DNA from: Candidatus Krumholzibacteriota bacterium
GTDB lineage: Bacteria; Krumholzibacteriota; Krumholzibacteriia; LZORAL124-64-63
NCBI GenBank assembly: GCA_024275485.1
Contig: JAJRZA010000066.1
Span: 62,001-126,000, forward strand
DNA: 64,000 bases
Direction: 5' to 3'
In this document: piece after piece, positions 55,901-62,034 of the stretch
Layout of the letters: each line of letters begins with the position of its first letter
Position numbering within the stretch: the first letter of the stretch is position 1
Position numbers and translations under genes: made by a program
The notes under the pieces: model-generated
Database searches by the model: none
What the model saw: only the letters and a program-made list of their open reading frames with translations
Told to the model about the DNA's origin: nothing

Positions 55901-56784
55901 TCAACGACGTGGACAACGGCTCTTTCGTCGTGGAGTGGAGTCGTCTTCCTCACTACAAGCCACAGATTCTGGGTTTCCAGACATTTCAACTGGTTCTTTT
56001 CAATCCTTTGGAGCACCCCACCGTCAGCGGCGACGGTGAAATGCTGTTTCTGTACCGGCAGGTGAACAACAATGACCACCTACGCATGTATGCAACCGTG
56101 GGCATCGAATCTCCCGACGGCACCGACGGTTTGCAATTGAGCTACGGCAACATCAACGCTCCCGGCATGGCTCCATTGCAACCAGGCTTAGCCGTACGAG
56201 TGACCACCGAGCCCCCCGTAAGAGTTCCTTTTGCAGTTTCTGCCTTCACGGCAACCAAGGCAGATGGCCAAGTCACTTTTGAATGGCAAACCACCGACAC
56301 TCGACCTGTGCTGGGATGGCACGTGGACAGATTCAGCAATGGCCAGCGTCAACGCCTGACTTCTTCAGCATTGCCTGCGGACAGCCGTAGCTTCACTTCT
56401 TCAGTTACCAATGATGAGGGTGACTCCCGCTATCTGCTCACTGCCTTGCATCCCTTTGGCGTGACCAGCGAGCCTGGCGAAACAGTAGTGACGGCCTCTG
56501 GCGCCTTGCGCCTTGCCTTGCATCCAGCCCACCCCAACCCAACAAGCGGCTCTACCACCATCGGGTTTTCCCTGCCCAGGGAAGCCAATGTTCGCCTGCG
56601 CGTTTATGACGTGGCCGGCCGACTGGTGCGTACCCTGGTTGATGGTCGGGTTGGTTCGGGTGAAGGCATCAAAATTTGGGATGGCCGGCATGAGGGTGGC
56701 GGACAGGCTGCCGGTGGTGTCTATTTCTATCGTTTGGAAACAGGCGGCCAGACTTTGACCCGAAAGATGATTCTGGTTCGATAG
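52954..56784 (+). CDS. C25-like secreted protein lacking the canonical catalytic histidine, with C-terminal sorting module
   Basis: 1276 residues. Signal peptide 1-30; C25-like fold about 175-530 with C408 in SFVCLNGDY, similar to the gingipain Cys motif. The upstream GHG is replaced by YRGWAQGTGG (371-380), as in the 45754 paralogue, and both carry a downstream HTRYN motif (H450). Ig-like domains and the same beta domain with DNGWISF as in the 45754 protein follow (DAPVGPDGYGYYAYD...). It ends in the sorting module (HPAHPNPTSGSTTI...MILVR). It overlaps the beta-helix gene by 4 bases and is followed by pgsB after 34 bases. The two C25-like proteins are probably paralogues around the divergent promoter. 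Confidence 0.85.
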   Translation: MMQRKTFDRALQAILIPAAFLAAGVGSIFAEELSIETPQKKAAKILQARIQDGQSHFTISATERDNSPAASGFNSTANSRSVLVALPKNATAFQLQINNAAGMEISAPDGLMIMRGQPVVRVQTTGSSDQNVNLTVIHNGSWNADSLDRRLTSSAMNAVLGGTLPQPAMTTAISGGSYLVIYAPPFADAIAPLVQWKTLKGFNVITVSTSETGSTLEGIKNFLQNAYDTWESPPEYVLLVGDVDEIPTYNFYSNPSDQPYVHLDGDDWLQDAMIGRLPVENDFQARTMVNKIINYERYPNLADDTWQTRTLMVAGLSGSTTPDHTVEFCSDILQGIGFQPPTNVFCPPTPGLIGAEYVTAALDAGVAMLVYRGWAQGTGGWDPPVYNVANIPSSITNNMTPIVMSFVCLNGDYSLNGVDCFGEVFVRQGTPDEPGKGAVAFIGNGEHWSHTRYNDAMAISVFERISTGEITDLGTLLTAGMIRFMDYFPNEINAGDSSSGDLEESVEFYFHIYNLLGDPSMKIWFQLPEDIQVTHASNLAAGTNSLTVSVVSANDATPIANARVGIVQGGVLIGSGITQDDGSADLMLTPVVAGADISVTVSEAGVVPYEGSISTGTAPVFLSATGLTFDDANGNNDQIINPGEALALTATVHNNGSISSGEFNLAISEVRGPATADPGQIVFADLAGGASGTASSTLGLTIDADAPDGAIITLQMEATRTGDQHDYSLVPLTVAGPAWEIVGFASGDGSAPRSGQTTDLALTLRNIGSVASASSSIDLTLLTAGGSLGTQIASLPACPVGEMVTTGTVFDLTIDANTATNTNLTFELSLVTAAGYETNTNCATVAGPVDVSAPVGPDGYGYYAYDSADFDYPASRPVYSWTDISTELGGSGTKLDFPVENEVVWMVVNLPFAFQYYGESYTQMRVSDNGWISFDLGFDFDFYNWTIPTQYGVDALVAPFWDNLNPAPADTVNGREPDGIYTFNDVDNGSFVVEWSRLPHYKPQILGFQTFQLVLFNPLEHPTVSGDGEMLFLYRQVNNNDHLRMYATVGIESPDGTDGLQLSYGNINAPGMAPLQPGLAVRVTTEPPVRVPFAVSAFTATKADGQVTFEWQTTDTRPVLGWHVDRFSNGQRQRLTSSALPADSRSFTSSVTNDEGDSRYLLTALHPFGVTSEPGETVVTASGALRLALHPAHPNPTSGSTTIGFSLPREANVRLRVYDVAGRLVRTLVDGRVGSGEGIKIWDGRHEGGGQAAGGVYFYRLETGGQTLTRKMILVR

Positions 56785-56818
56785 TTTAATCCTGAATCTG
56801 ACCCGGGACAGGTGAGCC

Positions 56819-58000
56819 TTGCAACTGGTACTGCTCTTATTGATGACGGTGACCGCCCTCGGTATGTGGGAGATGCTGCGACATTCCCGTCATCGCCGGC
56901 GGATTCCCATCCGAATCCATGTCAACGGCAGCCGGGGCAAATCTTCGGTGGCCAGGCTGATTGCCGCTGGATTGAAAGCCGGCGGAATTGCCGTGGTGGG
57001 GAAAACCACCGGCAGCGCGGCCTCGGTGATCAACACCGACGGCAGCGAAACCCTGGTTGAGCGTCGCGGTGGGCCCAACATCAAGGAGCAACTCGGCGTG
57101 TTTCGACAGGCAGCTCGACAAAATCCCCAGGCTTTGGTCATCGAGTGCATGGCCGTGCGACCTGATTTGCAAATTGTCTGCGAACACTCCATCGTCAAGG
57201 CCACTCATGGCGTGATCACCAATGTGCGGCCCGATCACCTGGAAGTGATGGGCCCCACCATGGATGATGTTGCCGCCAGTCTGGCGGGAACCGTACCGAA
57301 ACGCAGTCATCTTTTCACGGCCGAAGATGTTTACAATGACTACCTGGCAAAATGTGCCCGCAAGGCCCGCAGCCAATTCACCTTCAGCCTGGCCAATGCT
57401 GTTTCGGACGAAGAGATGAGTCACTTCTCCTACGAAGAATTCCCTGAGAATGTCAGCCTTGCCCTGGATGTTTGCCAGGCCATCGGCGTGCAACGAGATG
57501 AAGCCCTGGAGGGTATGTGGCAGGTCACTCCCGACGTTGGTGCCATGACCCGCTGGCGGTACAAGGAAAAGGTCCCGGGTCAGGGAATGCGGCAGGTGGA
57601 ATTCATTAATGGTTTCGCCGCCAACGACCCGGACAGTTACATCCGGGTTTGGAAGCGTCTTGAGCTGGACAAGCACCCGGAAAAGGTGATTTTGCTGATG
57701 AATATTCGCTCGGACCGGCAACGTCGTAGCAAGGATCTGGCACCCCTTTTCGGTCGAGAGTTGAAAGCAGCCTGCTACGTTTTGATCGGTGGAGAAACGG
57801 CTCTTTTTGCGGACATGATCAAACGCGGCGGCGTGCCCGGCAATACGATCTACAATTTCAGTCACCTGGAAGCACCCGAACTCTGGGAGCGTTTGGTGGC
57901 CCTGGGACCTGACGGCTCACAGATCATTGGTGTGGGCAACATCGCCAACATCGGTAGTCGTCTTCTGGACTATTTGCGGGGTAAGGAGACCGTGGTATGA
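56819..58000 (+). CDS. pgsB: Poly-gamma-glutamate synthase subunit PgsB/CapB
   Basis: 393 residues, a Mur-ligase-like amide ligase that activates and joins glutamate in poly-gamma-glutamate. It has an N-terminal membrane helix (1-18), the P-loop HVNGSRGKSSVARLI (33-47), KTTGSAASVI, ERRGGPNIKEQ, ALVIECMAVRPDLQ, ITNVRPDHLEVMG and a C-terminal NGFAANDPDS. All are typical of PgsB. The start is TTG at 56819 with AGGTGA 3-4 bases upstream; no alternative in frame fits the membrane helix. It overlaps pgsC by 4 bases. Confidence 0.94.
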   Translation: MQLVLLLLMTVTALGMWEMLRHSRHRRRIPIRIHVNGSRGKSSVARLIAAGLKAGGIAVVGKTTGSAASVINTDGSETLVERRGGPNIKEQLGVFRQAARQNPQALVIECMAVRPDLQIVCEHSIVKATHGVITNVRPDHLEVMGPTMDDVAASLAGTVPKRSHLFTAEDVYNDYLAKCARKARSQFTFSLANAVSDEEMSHFSYEEFPENVSLALDVCQAIGVQRDEALEGMWQVTPDVGAMTRWRYKEKVPGQGMRQVEFINGFAANDPDSYIRVWKRLELDKHPEKVILLMNIRSDRQRRSKDLAPLFGRELKAACYVLIGGETALFADMIKRGGVPGNTIYNFSHLEAPELWERLVALGPDGSQIIGVGNIANIGSRLLDYLRGKETVV

Positions 58001-58470
58001 TTTACCAAAGCATCGGTCTGGGCCTGGTGGTATCACTGGTCTTCTCGGAAATCCTCGGATTGGCGGCCGGTGGCCTGGTGGTGCCTGGTTACATTGCCTT
58101 GTATCTGGATCAGCCCTTGCGAATTTTGGGCACGATCCTGGCTGCACTGGTGACCTACGGATTCATTCGTATTGTGGGACGGTTTGTTCTGCTTTATGGT
58201 CGCCGTACCATGGTTTTCTGCGTTCTTTCAGGCTTCCTTTTTGGTTATCTGACTCGCTACATTCTCGTCTTCAACGATGCCATCAATCTGGGAATAGATG
58301 CCAGTGTGGTCCAATCCATCGGGTACATCATACCCGGGCTGATCGCCTACTGGATGATCCGCCAAGGTGTGGTTGAAACCCTTTGCACCATGATCATGGC
58401 CTCGTTCATCGTACGCCTGGCTTTGGTCACAGCCTATGGGGGTAAGCTCATTGAGCTGGCGATTGGATAA
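57997..58470 (+). CDS. pgsC: Poly-gamma-glutamate synthase membrane subunit PgsC/CapC
   Basis: 157 residues with four to five membrane helices: IGLGLVVSLVFSEILGLAAGGLVVPGYIAL, LGTILAALVTYGFIRIV, MVFCVLSGFLFGYLTRYILV, VQSIGYIIPGLIAYWMIRQGVVETL and LALVTAYG. This matches PgsC, which with PgsB forms the membrane synthase. Start ATG overlaps the pgsB stop (ATGA). Confidence 0.94.
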   Translation: MIYQSIGLGLVVSLVFSEILGLAAGGLVVPGYIALYLDQPLRILGTILAALVTYGFIRIVGRFVLLYGRRTMVFCVLSGFLFGYLTRYILVFNDAINLGIDASVVQSIGYIIPGLIAYWMIRQGVVETLCTMIMASFIVRLALVTAYGGKLIELAIG

Positions 58471-60466
58471 TCGGCGCAGATTCATCCTGATGTGTTTGGC
58501 TGTCAGCGCCTTACTGATGCAGATGGCCCTGGACATGACCCGCACTCCGACCAAGCAGTGGGATTACGACCTCAAGCTGGAGGCCGCAACCCTTGCCGCG
58601 CGGGCCTTTGCCGCAGTCAGGGAGCATCGTGGTCTCGAAGGGGCCGACCTCGACCTGGTCAACGATCCGGCCGGCACGGGATTGATCGGACCTGAAATCA
58701 GTCCGATAACCAACGCCGCAGGAAATCTCGATGCCAAACTGACCAGTTTGAACCCCAACTTCGCAGCAGTGCTGGTGCAATATTTTCGTCGGGCGAATCT
58801 GAATCCCGGTGACTCGGTTGCCGTGGCTGTCAGCGGGTCTTTTCCCGGTATGAACATTGCCCTCTATGCGGCCATGGAAACCATGAACCTTCGACCGGTG
58901 GTGATCACCTCGGTGGGTGCTTCCAACTGGGGAGCCAACAGCCCCGAGTTCACCTGGCTGGATATGGAGACATTGTTTTTTGACAAGGGTATTTTCCACA
59001 CACGCAGCCAGGCAGCCACTTTTGGCGGTGGCAATGACATGGGCCGGGGTTTGAGCCCCATGGGTCGCCAACTGGCCATGGACAGCATCACCCGCAACGG
59101 GGTGCAATTCCTTGAGTCGGAAAATATCGAAAAAGCCATTTCCGGTCGCATGAATTTTTACGAAAAAGTTTCCCGCAATCGCCCCTATCGACTTTACGTC
59201 AATGTGGGCGGAGGTGTGGCCAGCCTGGGCAGCAGCCACAACAAATCCCTTTTGCCTGCTGGCCTGAGCTTCGACCTCGGAGCTCATAACTGGCCCCGCA
59301 AGGGAACTCTTATTCTCTTCTCGGAAAAAGGCGTTCCGGTGGTGCATCTGCTGCGCATCGCCACCTTGGCCCGTGAATTCGGCCTGCCTGTGTCACCCGA
59401 TTTCCTGCCACTGCCTGGTGAAGGGGAAATCTTCGTGCGGGATATGTACCGATGGCCTTTGGCTGCCTTGTTCCTGGTCATATATTGCCTTGCCTGCGTC
59501 CTTATTCTGGCACCTGAAATCAGACGGGGACTATTCAGTCGTCTTGGCCACAGACGCCCTGAAACTGTTGCGTTGTTGTTCTTGCTATTCCCTTTGTTTC
59601 TCGTGCCTTCGCCGACTCAAGCTGCTAATCAGTGGCGTCAGGTCAAAGCAATTCAAAGCGCTGGAGAAGTTTGCCTTTTTGATGGCAACCAGCAGTTCAG
59701 CTACCTTTTGTTGAATCCTGGACTGCCTGTCGAATTCAAGGTGAACGGTCCAAGACGGGTCAAATTAGTGAGCCGTTACATTGATGGCCCCGGTGATCCG
59801 GATCGACAGGGATTCAGCGTCACCATCAAACTCGATGGCAATGAGTTGCTGCGTAAAAGTTTCCGGTCCAAGGACAATCCAACCATGACCGTATGCACTC
59901 AAGGAACTGGAGTTTCAACCTTGCGAAGAGCATATGTGGATGTTCCCAAAGGCGCCCACATCATTGGGATCACTGGGCGAAGCAATGGCAGTGGCGACGT
60001 GGTTTGCCGCCTTTTCCGAGCCCTCAAACGGAAATCCACCGGGACGGTTCCCTTCGCGCCCGAAGGATATCTGGAATTGGCAACCTTGCAGTTTGAAAGC
60101 GGCAAGCAAAGCACCTACTACCGTTTCGAAGCAAATACACCTTTAACTTTCAATGTGACCGGCCCCACGAGCCTGCAATTGTTTACCCGTTTGGATTTTA
60201 AAACCGGAATGCTGGGCAGCCAGAAATATATCCTGGAAATTCTGTGCGATGGCAACCTCTGGCGCACTTTCCATTACGATGTCACCCGCTTGTCCAACGG
60301 TTTTTATCCTGAGCACCTGGGTATCCTGCCTGGAACCCGCAAGAAACTTAGAATCCCTGTTCCTGATGGACGGCACAGATACGAAATTCGCTGTTTGCGA
60401 CCGGAGAACTGCGGCATTGCCGCCCAGATTCGCATACCAAGGAAGGACCTGGAAAATCGCCCATGA
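58436..60466 (+). CDS. PgsW-like poly-gamma-glutamate system protein fused to a duplicated exported domain
   Basis: 676 residues. Residues 15-360 resemble the gamma-glutamate-system protein PgsW (TIGR04332 type): one N-terminal helix (15-32), GDSVAVAVSGSFPGMNIALYAAMETM, VGASNWGANSPEFTWLDME, and VNVGGGVASLG, with a second helix at 340-360. Residues 376-397 (VALLFLLFPLFLVPSPTQAA) look like an internal signal peptide, followed by two related beta-rich repeats (415-525 and 555-670) with GPxxxKL-x-(S/T)R and VPxGxHxIxI motifs. It seems to be a fusion of a membrane protein with an exported one. The start overlaps pgsC by 35 bases; a TTG at 58451 is an alternative. It overlaps the barrel gene by 4 bases. 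Confidence 0.8.
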   Translation: MGVSSLSWRLDNRRRFILMCLAVSALLMQMALDMTRTPTKQWDYDLKLEAATLAARAFAAVREHRGLEGADLDLVNDPAGTGLIGPEISPITNAAGNLDAKLTSLNPNFAAVLVQYFRRANLNPGDSVAVAVSGSFPGMNIALYAAMETMNLRPVVITSVGASNWGANSPEFTWLDMETLFFDKGIFHTRSQAATFGGGNDMGRGLSPMGRQLAMDSITRNGVQFLESENIEKAISGRMNFYEKVSRNRPYRLYVNVGGGVASLGSSHNKSLLPAGLSFDLGAHNWPRKGTLILFSEKGVPVVHLLRIATLAREFGLPVSPDFLPLPGEGEIFVRDMYRWPLAALFLVIYCLACVLILAPEIRRGLFSRLGHRRPETVALLFLLFPLFLVPSPTQAANQWRQVKAIQSAGEVCLFDGNQQFSYLLLNPGLPVEFKVNGPRRVKLVSRYIDGPGDPDRQGFSVTIKLDGNELLRKSFRSKDNPTMTVCTQGTGVSTLRRAYVDVPKGAHIIGITGRSNGSGDVVCRLFRALKRKSTGTVPFAPEGYLELATLQFESGKQSTYYRFEANTPLTFNVTGPTSLQLFTRLDFKTGMLGSQKYILEILCDGNLWRTFHYDVTRLSNGFYPEHLGILPGTRKKLRIPVPDGRHRYEIRCLRPENCGIAAQIRIPRKDLENRP

Positions 60467-62025
60467 GTAAACCCTACGCGGCACCCAACAATCTGAAGGC
60501 CTTGGTTCTGGCTTTGCTGGTCCTGATGGTCCCGGGTCTGCTTAATGCTGCCGAACTGACGGCCCTGCGCCCACTGGGCCAAGTTGAGTTGGTGCCCATT
60601 GGTAAAAAGCAGAGAATCTACCTGACCGTTGGTGCCAAAACCGTCAAGATCCCCATCACCGGCCCCGGAGTCATCACCGGTTATGCACGGGTGCCCATGC
60701 CCACGGATGCACCAGTTGAGATTTCCGGCACTTTGAGCATGGTTGGTTTCCCCGGTGCACCCAATTCATTGCCTTTCAAATTCAAGCCATCGCGCCGAGC
60801 CTCATGGGGCGATAGCCGTTCCGGAGCCCCCAGTGGCGGCCGCAAGTTCACCGTGGATGTGCCCGATGGCGGTTTCACGCTTTCCCTCAGCAGCAGGGTT
60901 TCCACGGGCGATCCGATGCTGGTCATTTTGTATTACGAAGGTCCTGCACAGCCCAAAATGCCGGGTCTGGTTCCAACCGTAGCCTTGACTGCATCTCAGC
61001 CAAAAAAGAAGAAGAAAAAACCCGTATCCTTCCGCGGCAGTGGCAGTCTGGATGTCATCTACAACGACAACATCTTGAGCAACAGTCCCGGTTACAACGA
61101 TGATTTCATTGGTGGCTTCTATCCCTGGAAATTTCTCAATGAGACCAAAGACGACATGATCATCGCCCCCGCTTTTGATATCGAAGCAAGAGCCAATTTC
61201 ATCAGTTGGGGACAGTCCCGCCTCAAGTTCAAGGTCAAACGCTGGATGTACGCGCGCAACCCCATCAAGACCAACACCGACTTCCATTTCTATTATCGCC
61301 AGTACTTCGGCAAGAGGCAAAGCCTGGAGCTCTATTTTCATTTTGCTCCCGAGCAGTACATTCGGCAGCTGTCCGACCGCTCCCCCCTGGACGACCCCGA
61401 CGCCCCCATCAACTGGACCCAATTTCGTTTCCAGCGCAATGTCTGGAACGCAACTTGGCGCCAGAAAATCAGCAAAAAACTAAGCGCCAAGATTTTGTAC
61501 GAAGAGAACTACCGCTACTACAACCAACCGTTCATCGAGAACGATATTTCGGCCTGGGAAATCCGTGGCAATGTGACCTACAAAATGAGCCGGATCCTGA
61601 CCTGGAACTTTGACTACAGCTACGAAGATGCCCAGGCTCGCGCCATTGATGCATGGGATGAATTGCCCATCAACTCAAACAATTCGGATGCATCCTATGC
61701 CCGTGATTTATATCGCATCGGCGTGGATATCAGACACAAATCCCTGAAGAAAATAGTGGACAGGGTGAGCCTCAGTTTCCTGTTCATGGATTATTACTAC
61801 ACCACAAACAAGACCCTGGCGGATGATCCTTATCACGCCGGGCGTCGAGACATGTTCTACAAGGGCACAGTGGAAGTCCGGCGCAAGCTGGCCGAGCCAT
61901 TGACCCTGAAGCTGGCCGTGCGGCGCACCGAGCGCGTCGTCGACTCCCCCTGGGAGGGCGACATCACCACGGACAAGGATTTCACCCAATGGCTGTACTG
62001 GTTCAGCCTGAACTATCGGTTCTAA
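60463..62025 (+). CDS. Outer-membrane beta-barrel protein of the poly-gamma-glutamate operon
   Basis: 520 residues. Signal peptide 1-29 (NLKALVLALLVLMVPGLLNAA). Residues 35-165 form a beta domain with KIPITGPGVITGYAR and FTVDVPDGGFTLSLSSR, similar to the repeats in the preceding PgsW fusion. A Lys-rich linker (KKKKKK) leads to residues 185-520, alternating amphipathic strands with many aromatic and charged residues (LRRAxx-type pattern replaced by YARDLYRIGVDIRHK, YWFSLNYRF). The final residue is Phe, the usual BAM recognition signal. I infer an outer-membrane channel or anchor for the polymer. It lies 9 bases before the next gene. Confidence 0.8.
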   Translation: MSKPYAAPNNLKALVLALLVLMVPGLLNAAELTALRPLGQVELVPIGKKQRIYLTVGAKTVKIPITGPGVITGYARVPMPTDAPVEISGTLSMVGFPGAPNSLPFKFKPSRRASWGDSRSGAPSGGRKFTVDVPDGGFTLSLSSRVSTGDPMLVILYYEGPAQPKMPGLVPTVALTASQPKKKKKKPVSFRGSGSLDVIYNDNILSNSPGYNDDFIGGFYPWKFLNETKDDMIIAPAFDIEARANFISWGQSRLKFKVKRWMYARNPIKTNTDFHFYYRQYFGKRQSLELYFHFAPEQYIRQLSDRSPLDDPDAPINWTQFRFQRNVWNATWRQKISKKLSAKILYEENYRYYNQPFIENDISAWEIRGNVTYKMSRILTWNFDYSYEDAQARAIDAWDELPINSNNSDASYARDLYRIGVDIRHKSLKKIVDRVSLSFLFMDYYYTTNKTLADDPYHAGRRDMFYKGTVEVRRKLAEPLTLKLAVRRTERVVDSPWEGDITTDKDFTQWLYWFSLNYRF

Positions 62026-62034
62026 GGAGTTCCC

